Translations under genes and position numbers: made by a program
The notes under the pieces: generated by a model
The model's database searches: none
What the model was told of the DNA's origin: nothing
Seen by the model: only the letters and a program-made list of their open reading frames with translations
Shown: positions 12,532-25,874 of the stretch, one piece after another
Layout: each line of letters starts with the position of its first letter
Numbering within the stretch: position 1 is the first letter of the stretch
Origin: Dactylonectria macrodidyma
Lineage: Eukaryota; Ascomycota; Sordariomycetes; Hypocreales; Nectriaceae
Assembly: GCA_020744425.1 (NCBI GenBank)
Contig: JAGMUV010000030.1
Coordinates: 186,001-250,000 of the forward strand
DNA length: 64,000 bases
Reading direction: 5' to 3'

Positions 12532-15500
12532 ATAAAGTATAAAGAGAAAGAAAAAAGAAGGAAAGAAAAGAGAAAGAAAAGAAGTATTTTAAAGTAAAGG
12601 AAATGCATATACTAAGATTAATGCATATAGAGTGAATCATAGCTAGTAAGGAAAATAAATAACCTCTTACTACTTAAGACTTTAAAAGCTATTTCTCTTT
12701 CTCTTCTCCTTTTCTTTAATATAACTTAACCTCTCTTCTTATAATAGCTATTATTTTTAGAACTTATTACTCTTTAACTATAACTATTTAATATATTTAT
12801 TTAATTAAACGCTATTCTTTAACTAGCTTGGATAATGCTCTTAGAAACCCCCTTTCTTCTTAGCTAAGCTTTTACTTCTAATCTCTCTCCGCTTCTTATT
12901 ATAAGAACCTTATTATTATAACCTTCTACTCTCTAATCTCTTTACTTCTTTAAATCAGTTATTTATCTTCATTTCTGCCTGCTTTACTAATGCTTATAAG
13001 CTTATACTACTTAGTCTTAAAAATCCTATTTTTAAAACCTCATTACTAATTATAGTAAAAACCCTCCTCTTTTTAACTATAACTCTTTATTTTCTTTATC
13101 TTACTATTATTATAATATTAGATTATTAAATGACTTTATAATTTATTTAATTAAATAATTTACTATTAAATAACCTCCTTTTAGCCTAGCCTTCTTCTAA
13201 ATGAATCCTTTACTCTTCTTCCTACTAAGCGCCTTTACTATAAGTAGTCTTATTAATAATAAATAAACCTACTTCTTACTAAAGGCTTATTTTACTTAAA
13301 GTAAGAAAATCACTATTATTAATTATAGAAAGGGATTATTTTACTATACTTTAAAAGCATTCTTAGCTAAGTAGCTAAAGGAGATTATAATTAATTAACT
13401 AGCTTTATTATATCTTTATATAGAATAGCCTAAGTCTAGTAAAGAAAGGATAATTAATATATATAGTAATTATAAAGACTTTGAGTTTATAAAGGCTATA
13501 TTAATATAACCCTTATATAAGGATAATATAATGCTTTTTAAAATGTTTTAAAAGGAGTATACTCTTTACTTTTAAAACCTTTATAAAAAGCTATAAGATA
13601 ATACTTAGGCTAATAAGAAAGGACTTAGAGACTTTTTAATTATAATTATATATAAACTAAAGGATATTATTATAATATTTCTAATCCTACTTTTAGATAG
13701 TGCTTTTATAATTATAATAAATCTACTTATAAAGATAATAGATTTAGTTAATTAAATATATAAGTGCTTACTCTCTAAGGACCTTATTACTAAATATATA
13801 TTAAACTCTTATTATAACTCTAGTTATTATACTATTAAGTAGAATATCTTTAACTAGCGTTTTATAATTAGCCTAATTAATTATAAGGACTTTTACTAAG
13901 TATTATATATCTTTAATTAATACTTTAATTAAGTCTTTTATTATAATACTCTTAAAGGCTATACTTTACTTAATTATTAAAAAGTATTTACTTATACTTA
14001 GTGCTTTATTTTAATTAAAATAGGTTATTCTTATAACTTTAATATTTTCTATATTCTTATAACTAATTAACTAAGTAGTTTTAAATGTAAATACTTAGCT
14101 ATTTACTTTATATTTCTAAACTTACAAAGTATAATTAAAGCTATAAGACTTAGAGTCTATTTATATATAAATCTATCTTTAGTAACTTTAAGTATTAAGA
14201 AGCGACTAATAGAAGGAGAATATGCCTTTTTATAAAGAGATTAGCTTATTAATTTATTTAATTAATTACTTAAGCTATTTAAAGTCACTCTCTCTATTAA
14301 CTAAGAGTAAGTTAAGACCTGGTTTTTAATAGTTATTTATAATAAACTTAGATTTAAAAAAGTCACTATTATTAAATATAAGTATAGTAAGGCAGTGTTT
14401 TCTATACTCTTCTCTTATTATTCTATTTATAATTTACTTCTTAAAGGACTTATTAATATCCTTACTAAATTAAGTAACTACTAATTAATTAAGTAAACTG
14501 ACTTTCCTATTATTAAAAACTAGACTAAGGACTCTTAATTAATAATTATACTTACTAATACTATAATATTTAGGAAATTTATTACTCTTTTTAAACTAAG
14601 CTAAATTATTAAAACCCCTAACCTATTTAAATCCTATATAACTGCTTTATATACTCTTAATACTAATTAAGAACTTATTAACTAATTAATATAAGACCTA
14701 AAGCTAGTAATAACCTTAAAATCCTAATGCTTTAAAACTCTTCTAATTCTACTATTCACTTTTAAACCTAGCTTAAGTATTATAGATTTATTTAATTAGA
14801 TAGTTCTGCTTTATATAACTCCTGCTCTAATAGCTAGTAATAATTATAGTAATTCGAATAACTTAAATAAAGAGACTATTAATAAGAAGTAAAAGAAGAC
14901 TAATAAGGATATTATTATAAAATGAGCATTACTAAAAAAAAAGACTAATAATTAAATCATTTATACTAATAATTATACTAAGGCTATTCTTAATTAAGTA
15001 CTTATAAATAGAATTAAAGGAGTTTATATTATTAAACTAATAGCTAAAGAAGCTATAGAAATTGTAAAGAAGAATAATATTAATACTTCTATTTATATTA
15101 TAACTATATATATTACTAGGTCTTTTTATTTACTCCTAGCCTCTTACTAATAAATATATATAATTAATTAAATAAGAAGCTTTACTACTTTTATCCTAAA
15201 TAGTCTGATTTCTCTATTTTAATAAGACGCTATTATAAATACTTTAAGGTTAAGATTAGCTCTTCTTTCTCTTACTAGGCCCTCTTAGGCTAATTGTATT
15301 ACTATATACAAATTGACTTATACTCTACTTTTAAGACTTACTTAAGGATCATTACTATTATCTACTTTTATACTTACTAGACTTATTAATATATCTTAAT
15401 TATTTAATTTACTAAAGGATACTATTTAATTAAATACTTTTTAGTCTTTTTATATATTCTATAGTTAATTTTACTAAAGAGTTCTTATTATAGCTACTTT

Positions 15501-15700
15501 TATAACTTTACTTATTACTTTTAATATAACCTTAGTGCTTAAGTTCCTTTTAGACCCTCTTTTATAAATATTATAATTTTAGAAGAATAAATACAAGCTG
15601 GATTCTAGTTAATTAATTATGCTTAGATATTAGACTTATATATATTATCTTTCTTTTCTTATTATTTCCTTTATTTATTAAAGCTTTTCTTTTCTTTATT
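12532..15700 (+). pseudogene. RIP-degraded long plus-strand frame of unknown family
   Basis: Extremely AT-rich. From about 13321 to at least 15400 the plus strand can be read continuously in one frame in which the stops are TAA or TAG, standing where Gln or Trp would fit. Examples are LKDIIIIFLILLLDSAFIII and RLIEGEYAFL. This implies a former protein of roughly 700 or more residues. I do not recognise a named domain. The pattern suggests one large, once-multicopy fungal gene destroyed by RIP. The segment before 13300 shows nothing I can name. Confidence 0.5.
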
Positions 15701-18540
15701 ATTTACAGTCTTTAGGCTTATAGGGATAAAGCGCTAACTGTATAGAGAGGAATATATTAAGGCTGAGGGCTTACTAGCTAAAATGGCCTAAACATTTTAA
15801 TTAACTAACTAATTTAAGTACTAGTCTTAATAAAGCTATTAATAAGGATAATAGGAGTTAGTTTAAAATAAAAGGCAGAGATAATTCGGATATAAATAGT
15901 AATTAATTATATTCTTACTTACTTTTATTTTTAAGTTATTAAATTATTTTTAATATTATTATAATAAGATTTATTTAATTAACTAGAATATTTAATTCAT
16001 TTCTTAACTAGCTGCTTAATTATAACTCTGGCCTTCTTTTTATCTGTTTTATTTTATAAGTCTTATCTATCCTCGTTTTATTACACATCCTGCTTACCTT
16101 ACAGCATCTATTACTTTAAGTAGTAGTGTCTCTCTTATCCCTCTGCTTAATACACTATATAACTATTTAATAAAAAAAGGCATAAGCTATATTTAAATAA
16201 GGCATTATACAGGTTATAGCTAGAACTAATACTATTAGCCGATTTATAAATAAACAGTTAAAGTAATATTATTTAAATACTATTATTAAGTTTTTTAACT
16301 ACTTATTAAAGACTAGCCAGTATTATAATAGTATTATAATTAGTATATTAGCTATTATAGGATTAGATACTAATAGAAAGTAGGTTATAACTACTAATTA
16401 TATACTAATATTATTTATTATTATTAAAGGAACCCAGTATTTAGTTTTATATCAGTCTATATTAAAATAGTATAACTAAATTATATAATTATAGTAGACT
16501 ATAAGCTAGCGGAGAGCTAAGGAAAAGGCTAATAGGTTATTCTATATTATATAAAGAAAGGTATAGCGGTTTATAACTCAGATACTTAATTAAAAGGAGG
16601 CTGACCTAATACTAATAAATTAGATTATTAATATACAAATGTATAGTATAAAGATCTAATTTATAATACTTAATAATAAGAAGATTGATTAAGTTAGTAA
16701 TAAGATTAAGTATAGTAAAGTTAAGATTAATATAAGTAAGATATTAGATATTATATATAATATAATAGCTAAGGTATAGCGGATGTTAGCTAAGTTAATT
16801 ATAATAACTATAGAAGCACTATATCTAGTAGGTTAGTAAGAGTTAAAGTAAGAAGGAAGAGATAGAAAGAGAGTAAATAGAGAGGACGAGCTATTAATCT
16901 ATAATATATTACTAAGGATTCTATAGTTATAGATTAAGGACTGATATAATAAGAGCATATTAAAGTATTCGTTTTTATAAGATAAGGCTAACTAGCTATA
17001 GATTAAAATAGAAGATAAGTAAGTAATAAAGTAATTAGCTAAATTAATATAATAGTAAAAAGTATAAATAAGTAAGTTAATAAATCTTAAGTTTTTATAC
17101 TAAGGCTAGGCTATTTAAAAGTATAATTAAGAGATTAAAAAGTTCTAAAAGTTAATATAAGTTATTATATATATTATAAGGAGTTAGTTAATATATATAC
17201 TTAAATTATTAAAATTATATATATAGAATATAATAAATAGTAGAGTATAGAATATTTTTATTTATAAAGTAATAGTATATTTTATAATTATATATTATAA
17301 AAAGTTCTATAAATTATTTAAAATTAAAGTAATTTATTAGTTTTTACTTTATAAAATAAGAGAGTTATTAATATAGTATATATAGTTAGTATTACTATTT
17401 TAATAGAATATATAAAGGATAATTAAAGAGAAGAGAAGGATAAATGCGTTTTTATAAGCTAATAAAGTAATAAAGAAGGATAGGAGAAAGGAGAAGAAGA
17501 TAAATATAATAATAAGCAGTTTTAAAGCATGAGTAAAAGAGGAGAAGAAGGTAAAGAAGGAAGCTAAGAGCTAGTAAAAAGAGGTAAAGAAATAGAAAAA
17601 AAAGGAGAAGTGAAGAAAGAGAGTAGAAAAGAATATAGAAATAGGTAAAAGGGAGGAAGAAGGGAGTGAGGAGGGTTAGGAAATAGTGAATAGTAAGAGT
17701 AAGAAAGGGAATAATAAGAGTAAGAAAGAGAATAATAAAAGTAAAATAATAAAGAGTAAAGAAAAGTAAGAAGAATAGAATAGCTATAATAAAAATAAAG
17801 TACTAAATATGCTTAAAGTAATACTAAAGCTAGAAGAAGACTTAGAAGAGAAGGCTATATTTATATAATAGTTCTATCAGTTTAAATAGATAAGTAATTA
17901 AGCCTAAGCACTATTCGCCAAACTCTATATTAGGATTCCCTTAAGGTTATTATATAAAATGTCCTAATAGCCTAAGTATTATACTAAGTTCCTACTTATA
18001 CTGGGTTCTATATAGAATTATATATAATTAGTACTATAAGTTATTTTTATAAGGACTTAGGTTTAGGATTATCACTTAATATAACTAAAAGCTACTACTA
18101 AGTGAGATAAATAAAACTATAAAAAGAAAAGAAATGTAAAAAAGGGGTAAAAGGAAAAGAAGTAAGAGGGTTAGAAAATAATAAAAGAAAAAGTAAGAAT
18201 ATAGAACTTACTACTTAAGAATAGCTAAGTATAACTTAAGATTAATATATATAATAAGAATAAGTAGTAATAGAAGAGTATATATAGTTTAATAAAGAGT
18301 ATTAAGTATTAATTTATAAACTATATTATACTAGTATCTAACTATAAGCTAGTATTAAATAGTATTTTTATAATTAATACTAGCTTAAAGAGTAGATATT
18401 AAGTAATATTATTAACTATTTTAATATAAAAGAGGAGTTAAATAATCTAATATAAATAATAATACTAAGTAATAGTATAAAGCCTATTAATACACTCTAA
18501 TTACTAAATAGTTATAATTATATATAATGCTAATACTTAA
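15701..18540 (+). pseudogene. Second RIP-degraded frame plus lysine-rich tract
   Basis: From about 16205 to 17000 a plus-strand frame reads through with TAA/TAG at likely Gln positions (ARTNTISRFINKQLK, ILAIIGLDTNRK). At about 17430-17790 there is a Lys/Glu-rich stretch typical of a low-complexity protein segment. I cannot name the family. The AT-saturated composition ends abruptly near 18540. Confidence 0.45.
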
Positions 18541-20443
18541 CTATAGTATTATATGTGACGGCTTGCCTGCCTCCGGAAATGGTGGTCCTAGCCCACCATT
18601 TCGGCGGTTGCCAAACCGGGAAATCTTCGGTTCCACAATCACTCGCTGCTTTTGCGCCGCCTATAAAGCGGCCAGTCCCCGGCCCCGCATCCCTATGTAC
18701 CTCTGTCGTCTCTTCCTCTCACTTTTTTCTCCTTCAACATTACATGACCTTTGGTTCAGCGACACCACCTCAACTTGCACTGCACACAGGTCATTCTTCT
18801 TCGTCAGTCCTTCGCCAGGAAGGACTCTTTGTCGCCTACATTTCTTCCTTTCTTCGACATCTTCGCGATATCGATCTTCATTGACGGTATACTCATCGCC
18901 ATGATGCAAGCACAATTGGCCAATGCCCAGCCCCATCCGTATCATCCCACATCATCCGACCCCTTGGCGGTCGGCCCCCTTTAGCTTTTACCAAATTACT
19001 GAAAACGGCAATTCGACAATCAGACGAACCGAGCACGGCTGTATTTGTCGTCGACTTCATGCGTTGGCCCCCATCATCCGGCAGCCGTTTGTCTGCAACC
19101 CCTGGCTTATGGTCGGGATGACCGAGGGTGGGCGTCTGGTCTACCAGGTCGCGGCGAGGCAACCTGGCTGACAAGGTGGTATTGGGTTTGCTCTTGGACG
19201 GAGCGACGAATGATCGTCGAAGTTTCTCGAGATTACCGCTTCAATGCCATGGGGGAGGAGATGAGAGGGGCTGGCGGGCTTGAGGAGTGATGCGGCTTGC
19301 GGAGGAAGCAGACCAACGACTACTGGTGGCAGCGACAGGGCTTGGTACGCCGGTCTCACGTTGAGTGAACCTTGGTCCACAACAATCCATGCTCGGCGCA
19401 CCCGTTCCGGTCACAGGGAGGCTTCCTCGTGTCCAACGGGGAGCCAGCCGGTTGTTGGTCGTCGGTTGCCTCATCTCCATTTCCCGAGAAGGACGATGGA
19501 CGTGTTGATAGCGCCAGTGCTGTGACAAGGCGACATGGGTGTGTCATAGCCTCGGGGGATGACGGATCATCACCAAGTGGCAGTGCGCTCTCAATTCATG
19601 CAAGCTGTCGGACTTCTGCGGCACTCCTGATTGCCCTCACCGCAAGCGATAGGTTCGACTGCCCCTGGGCCTTGTCAAGTCTGCCTGGACCGCGATCATT
19701 AGACGGATCTAGAGCTGGCTGAACTGCCCGAACGGAACATGAGGGTGTGGTAGCCGCATAAGGGGATGGAGAGGATTTCCGCGGCAAGATGCGTTATGAC
19801 TCAACTGCAACAGCGAGGAGCAGTGATGGTGTCATTCTTGCCGAGGGTTGCCAGGCATGTTCGGGGATGACGCGTTCGTCTTCGATTACGATGCTCGAGC
19901 GCCCGGATAGAATCGCTTCCGGGCGACCATCCAATGGAGACGACGAGAGGTAGCCAGCTGATCAAAGTCTAGCAAGCTGTGTTGTAGGATGAGGAGAAGG
20001 AGAAGGATGTGATCCTGCTAGGTTGTTCAGCTCTGCTCTAGTCAAGCCAACTGCCTCGCCCGAAGAGGTAGTTCAACCGTCAGCTCGCGAGCCGGCCGGC
20101 GAAATGGGGGCTCATCAGACGAATCACGCCTGAGCTCACCACCAACAGAGCCACATCACCGACGTTTCTATCTATTTCCGTGCGCATCGAGTCGGTCCGA
20201 CCCTTCTCTCCCAAGTCCAGCTGAATCAAACCCTTGTTTTGGAGGGTCGCTAGTGAGTCCTGTTAGACGATCGAGTTGCTTTTGTTCCCCGTCGAGGGAG
20301 GGTGGCTCTGCCTCGTGGGTGGGGAGGAGAGAGCGACTTGATAAAAGCTGGAGATCCTCCGCTCCTGGATCGTTCTTCATCCTGCAATTCTTCCTATCCA
20401 TACTTATCATTCCTGAACAGCTCTTTGCTTTACGCTCACCATT
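18541..20443. other. Normal-GC intergenic region, possible broken gene start at 18901
   Basis: GC content jumps at about 18545. A pyrimidine-rich stretch (18700-18890), like a fungal transcription-start region, leads to an ATG at 18901 that opens only 27 codons (MMQAQLANAQPHPYHP...) before a TAG. Overlapping frames on both strands between 19000 and 19800 are short and mutually contradictory. I read this as either the remnant of a gene 5' end or a long upstream region for the Myb-like gene at 20444. Confidence 0.35.
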
Positions 20444-22595
20444 ATGGACCGTCCCTTGAAGATCAAGCAATGGGATCCTTCCAAGCCAAAACGAAAGCCC
20501 AATCTTCGTGCAACTATAAGGAATCCCGAGCTGCGGCCTGTCCTTTCTGATGCCTCCTTTGCTCAGTCTATCGCGTGTGACGCGGATAATCCTTGGCCTT
20601 TTGTAGGCGGGGAGGACTTGACCAATGCCGACCCCTACGCGGGGTTCCCGTCGATGGAGGAAATCATTGACGAGGTGATGCGCTCTGCCGCCAGTGACAG
20701 CGCAAGGGACAGCATCGACGCACCGAATCCCACACCATTATCGGGTCTTGAGAAGAACGAGCGGTGGAGCTACAAGAGTCAAAGTATTATCCTAGAATCT
20801 AGACCTGAGATACGGAGCTGACGGGGCCTCGTAGATTCTGCAATTGTCATCAAGAAAGATAAGGGCATTACAAAGCTGCTTCCAGCGCATACCGCCACCC
20901 CGAAAGCCATCTTCAATTCCATTTTCCCCTATGCAGGCGATAAGAGAGCAGGCGACAGCGTCAAGACATTAAGTCTTCAGAATGACACGCCTAAATGCGG
21001 CAGTAATAGTCAAGGTAGTATCCCAGAATCCCTATTCTGAGATAAGAAGCTTACAAGGACTGATAGAGATTGCCACTGACATGGAAAAAGACAAAGAACA
21101 CGGTATATGTGAGATGTCTCCCAAACACACCATCGCCCCGGTGGCCACTCCCGACTCCATTCCGGGCCGACAAGTTGGTCTTGATGATCTGGCTGGTGGA
21201 ATGCCGACTGCATCCAAAAATGTAGCACCCCTCAATGCGCTGTTGCCATTGGTCTTGGGTGGTGAAGAGCCCGACAATGATCCTCAGTCCTTGTCCTTCC
21301 TCGCTCAACCGCCTCCCGCGGCAACCGAGGTTGAGAATCATTCCCCGCAGGAGGAGCATAGTGACAGCACCGAGCATGGAGACATCCTGGAGGCTGATCA
21401 TTGCGGGGACATTGTTGAATCGACCCCCACTGAATCGGGTTTTGGGTATGCCTCACCCTACCCAACGGATACGTCTCTCTCGTCAGGCTCAACCGCACCG
21501 TCCACGCCTCCCTCGCCTTCCTTACTTTCAAAGGATGAGACGCTGCAAAACCCTACCCAGGTTCAGGCGGAAGGCACTTCGGGTCAGAGCGGCCTTGTGC
21601 CAATGGCCATGGATCTCAACCAACACGCAAGTAGCACTCAGGAGCCTGAAGTTTGCTCTTCGTCGAAGCAACCCGTTGATGACATGATTGGGGGCCGAGG
21701 CCGTTGTGGAGGTGATGTTGAACCTTGTTCTACGGGGTTAGGAGGCTCCCGTGCACCGACCCCCAGACGAAGAGCCCGAGGTTCATATATCCTCCACGGT
21801 GATTACTATGAAAGTGACGCCGGCGACGGCGACGACGATAACGACGAAAGGGGTCAACAGTCTCCAGAGCTCGACGGGGCCGAAAGGTCAAAGCGATGCG
21901 GTGGGAGCCTTCCTATTGAGGTCTTGCTTAACAATGCCAAATACAGTCCTGCTCAGAGCGCCGAGGACAGCGAGCGGGATCATGATGGCGACGAGGATGA
22001 GGATGAAGCTTATGGAAAGCGTCGACGCAAACGCCGTCGTTCCCATGAGCCCTTGGCTAGCATCAAGCGCCGTGGCTATGGGCATACCACTCGCCAACGG
22101 CCAACGAACACCACACGATCGGTACCAAGGGATCGAGCGCCGACACCCCGTATGTTTAGCCCGTTTTCGTCATGCACTACATCGGACGATTCAGATACTA
22201 GGCATGATTTTGCGAAATTTCAGGAATGGCAACTTGACAACGTCATACTGAAGCAGGTTGTTCTCGACGGTCTAACCACCTTTCAGTTACAATTTGGCTG
22301 GGACATGTGCTCGAAGCATGACAACACGGGCGATACTGTTCACGACAGGCGCCGCCGAACATTTGCAGGCTCAACCGGCCGAGTACATCGCGGCGAAGGT
22401 GCGAAAGCCAAGTTCACACCGGAAGAAGATAGTTTCCTCCTCGAATTGAAGGAGGGCGAAGACGGCCAGTCATCTCAACAGCTCACCTGGTCAGAGATTT
22501 ATCGGCGGTTCAACGAGAGATTTCCGGGTCGACGATCGTGTGGGTCACTTCAAGTGCATTACTGTACGAAGTTGAAGGGCCGAGGGGAGCCTTAG
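20444..22595 (+). CDS. Myb/SANT-domain nuclear protein, three exons
   Basis: My model joins 20444-20783, 20835-21014 and 21067-22595, giving 682 residues. Intron 1 (51 bp) has GTATTA, CTGAC and TAG signals; intron 2 (52 bp) runs from GTAGTA to GATAG with CTTAC inside. Both keep the frame. The middle is low-complexity with an acidic run (DAGDGDDDNDERG) and a basic KRRRKRRR likely nuclear signal. Residues about 622-680 resemble a Myb/SANT helix-turn-helix (FTPEEDSFLLELKE ... LTWSEIYRRFNERFPGR). The role is inferred as DNA binding and transcription control; targets are unknown. A tandem chromodomain fragment lies 0.6 kb downstream on the same strand. The start at 20444 is the first ATG that gives a continuous spliced frame. 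Confidence 0.75.
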
Positions 22596-23230
22596 CATAC
22601 GGTTAGCAGTATTATAATTTATGCATTGGACTTTTACTATCTTGGTTACGTGTTTTGTGGTTTTGCAACCAATGACCGAAAACTTATGGTAGCAAATCAC
22701 TTTACCAGAACCAGTGACATTCGCCCATTATGCTTTAGGTTACATCTAATGGCTACACTCTCATACTATTATTTCAATCACTCATTTTTACATTTCGTAA
22801 ATAGCTTCATTGATAAGTTGTTGCATCTGATACGAAGGGTGCATTGTGATGTAAATAGAAGCTCTTGATTTCTATCTAACTGAGGGCTCGCGGCAGACCT
22901 ATTTGTAGGTTGCCCTCATAGCTATGATAAGGTTCTCGGTAGACCGGATCCCAAGGGATCCGGGTCTTTGAGACCGGCTTGTTAGGAAGCCGGGTCTTCG
23001 AGACCGGCTTGTTAGGAAGCCGGGTCTTTGAGACCGGTTTACTAGAGATCCGAGCCTTTGAGACTTTATCTTCAGTCTCAACAGTTGATAGATGTGACAT
23101 AATATTTCGTAGTTAACACTGGGTGAAATGCCAGTGTACTAATGGTATTATGATGCTCACGTGATCGTCTGGTATAGAAAGCCATGGAAGGCCATGGAAG
23201 GCCCGCACAGCCATGGAAAATTTAGGACAG
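22596..23230. other. Intergenic region with a minisatellite
   Basis: The Myb-like gene's 3' flank. An AT-rich stretch to about 22870 shows no gene. It is followed by the 30-bp repeat array (22941-23080) and then short CCATGGAAGG repeats at 23181-23216. Confidence 0.6.
22941..23080. repeat. 30-bp minisatellite, about three full units
   Basis: Three 30-bp units start at 22961, 22991 and 23021, with partial copies on both sides. Each contains the near-palindrome GGGTCTTCGAGACC. Units abut without spacers. The minus strand is open through the array, giving a 10-residue repeat (SKTRLPNKPV), but I see no gene around it. Confidence 0.85.
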
Positions 23231-23633
23231 GTGTCCTTTGTGGCTCGGTGCTGAGAGCGAACCTGCTAGAACAAGTTATTATCTCGTGAAGTGGGCAGAC
23301 TATCCAGATCACGACAATTCATGGGTTAAGAAGGACGATATTGCAGCTGACACGGTTAATGATTTCGATGCCGCGTACAAACGCCATGGTGGAAACTACA
23401 CTGGCATCACGCTACTTAAGAAACGATCTCGTCATGGAAAGTTTAAATATCTTGTGAGTTGGAAGGGACGTCCCCGCACGGATGACTCATGGATTGAAGA
23501 TTCTAAGATAAGTATGCGTTTGATTGAGGAGTGGGAGGAGAAGGAAGCTACCTCATTCAGGAAGACAATCAAGGTTAGGCGTAATATGAATCCTAGGACG
23601 CGCAGGGGTGGGAGGTACAGTAGGAACGAGTAA
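23231..23633 (+). pseudogene. Tandem chromodomain fragment
   Basis: An open frame ending at TAA 23633 encodes two chromodomain-like units. The first is YYLVKWADYPDHDNSWVKKD; the second is KYLVSWKGRPRTDDSWIEDS. Each has the aromatic/WKG/NSW pattern of chromodomains, which bind methylated histone tails. There is no in-frame ATG before the first unit; an in-frame TAG precedes it at 23223-23225, and TTAGGACAG at 23222-23230 could be a splice acceptor. The arrangement parallels the two chromodomains ending the recombinase gene at 53358-56669, which carries the same NSWVKK motif. I infer a detached 3' exon of a related gene; a small independent gene with a missed upstream exon is also possible. Confidence 0.6.
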
Positions 23634-24696
23634 CTCACTCAGTTATATATGTACAGGGTCCATCAATCAAGCCATACATTTTTTTCTGCCGGCAGAATTT
23701 TTCAAACGTTTGTGTGAGTGATTGCACGTATTGCTCATACCGTATTGTGTCTACCGTAATGGCATGGCCGTATCTTACGCTAAGCGCTAAGTCCAAAGAG
23801 CATAGAGCATATTTGGACTAGTCAATACAACTAAATGCGTAACCGGCTTCATCTTTTGCACAAACACTTATAATTTCGAGCACGGACCATGCCGAAGGGG
23901 GTACCTATGTATACATTGCATAAGCCATAACTGGCCTAAATCTTCGCTTATTTACTTCGGATGTCAGCTTTTGAAAAGTCTCACGAAGTACCCAAAAAAT
24001 TTCAAGCAGTGCGTGCAGGGGATCTCAGTATGCCGCTGCACTGGGCACAGTTTGTGCATTACGGGGCATGAAGCACCGTTCACGTGTACATAATTATCTG
24101 TCCATAGTATGAGGTTTTCATCCAGTAATCGCCCCATAATTCCTTTATTGTCACCATCAACGTTCCTTATCCGTTTGCTAGCTTCGTCAGACGTAATAAT
24201 GTCATTTTGCCCATGCTGACCGCCTAGTCAATATTCGGCCCTTGATAAGTTATATCACCTATGGTCGCAGTACACCGCGTCTCAATGCTTGAGTCTGCTT
24301 ACTCCAGCTGTGATTGGCTGTCGTTTGGGTTGTTTGAGTACTTAGTGGGACTTTTCAGAAGCTGACACCTTATAAAAATAAGCGAGAATTTAGGCTAGTT
24401 CTAGCTAATGGAATGTATATATAAGTATCCCTGGCAGCATGGTCTGTGCTTCCAAATACAAGTGTGTGTGCAAAAGATGAAGCCGATTACGCATTTAGTT
24501 GTAGAACTGAACCAAAGAGATAGGCGATACGCTGGCGTCTGGTACATAGCTAGCGAGAGACAGGAGCGCCCACATCCGCGGGCAGGTGCCAACTGGCAAG
24601 AATTGGATGAACGAAGAGTGGTTGGAGCCACTGTCCTCTTCCGGCGTCAGCAATCATCCACTTCATCCATGGCGCCTAACACTAAGTACATACATA

Positions 24697-24724
24697 CAGT
24701 AGCGGCCGCAAAAAGTGTCCGCCA
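24697..24724 (+). repeat. Solitary MITE terminal sequence
   Basis: Preceded by TA, it reads CAGTAGCGGCCGCAAAAAG then TGTCCGCCA, nearly the same as the ends of the MITE at 47063-47246. No matching inverted partner is visible downstream, so this is probably a truncated copy. Confidence 0.6.
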
Positions 24725-25874
24725 ATGCCTGGAGGAACTACGAAGTAAGTTCCGAAAGGTTCCTTAAGGGACCGCAAGGTGGCTGCGTCGGGTGGTGGAG
24801 GAAGAAGGAAGAAAAGACTTACTGCCTGGGCTTGACCAGACCCTACAAAAGCACAGACCACTCTTCCTTCCGTATTGGGCCATCACACGGTGTATCACAT
24901 AGTGGGTGGCCTTTGCTTTTACTGTACTGCACAAGCTTGAACTTCATAGGTCCAAGCCACACAGCCACAAGAGGCTAGAAATGACGCAAAGCAGCGAACG
25001 CAAGCTGAACAGCCATGCGATATTGTCGCCCTATCTGGCATTGATTGCTCGATCCTCTTCGCCCAAGTATTTCAGATATGTCCTTGACTCTCGCTCTCGC
25101 GGACTGCAGATAAGACGCCGCTTGCAACAGGACAGGCTACTTGCTTATATCTTAATGAATCTATCTTGAATATACTATAATATTTAGTAAGCAGGAGTTA
25201 ATAAATAGGAATTGGTTAAGCCCTTGGGCCCGTAGAAGGGCATGAGGGATGAACAGAAATAAGTAGCTTGAAAATATATGAACACTATACTCCTCGAGTT
25301 ATTCAAGCCAAGTTAGCAGTTCTGTTGAGCTAGCAGGAAGTTGACATCATCGATATCCTCTACCCCACATATTTGCACACTACAAATCGGCAGTTGAATA
25401 ACCAACTAGAAAGACCGCTATAAAGTTACGGCGAGAGACCAGCGAGTTACCAGAAGAGAGTTGTTAGATTGGGTCATGTGTACCCAATTAGGGCAGGAAC
25501 GTGCTACATAAGTAGCGCGCTGCGTTTTTGGCCTATTGGTCAAAATCCAACAAGAGTGACAGATTAATGAACCTTATTATGTAGGACTACTGAAGCGGGG
25601 CGGATTGGGCTGGTGCTGTGAAGGGTAGCTCAATGGCTAGGGCCTAAAGAGGCCTAGCTGTGGGGAGCCATTTTTGGCTAAAGAAGATCGGCCCCATTTT
25701 TCAGCCGAAGGCTGACTCTACACCAGTTCTTAAGTTTTCCGAATATGAGGGTTTGGTGCAAGATTGGCCAAAAGTTTCTGATTGGTCCAAAATTTTGTAT
25801 GGGCAGCCGCAAAACGTGCAACAACTGGATGACGGCCTCAAAAAAGTGGGACCATACCTTGGCAGCTGGCATTA

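Noticed and set aside
1..18540. Centromere or mitochondrial-like AT-rich DNA
   Set aside because: The block contains recognisable retrotransposon domains with transition-type decay, so RIP of repeats explains the composition; nothing shows centromere identity or mitochondrial genes.
18555..19800. Several overlapping 80-125 codon frames on both strands
   Set aside because: They overlap in mutually exclusive frames, lack motifs, and reflect GC-rich sequence chance openness; only the ATG at 18901 was kept as a weak candidate.
21235..22251. 150- and 166-codon frames in the Myb-like gene
   Set aside because: Alternative-frame shadows of the exon encoding the Myb-like protein; their Arg/Pro-rich composition is typical of frame-shifted GC-rich coding DNA.
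22941..23080. Possible CRISPR-like array
   Set aside because: Units are contiguous with no unique spacers, and the organism is eukaryotic; it is a minisatellite.
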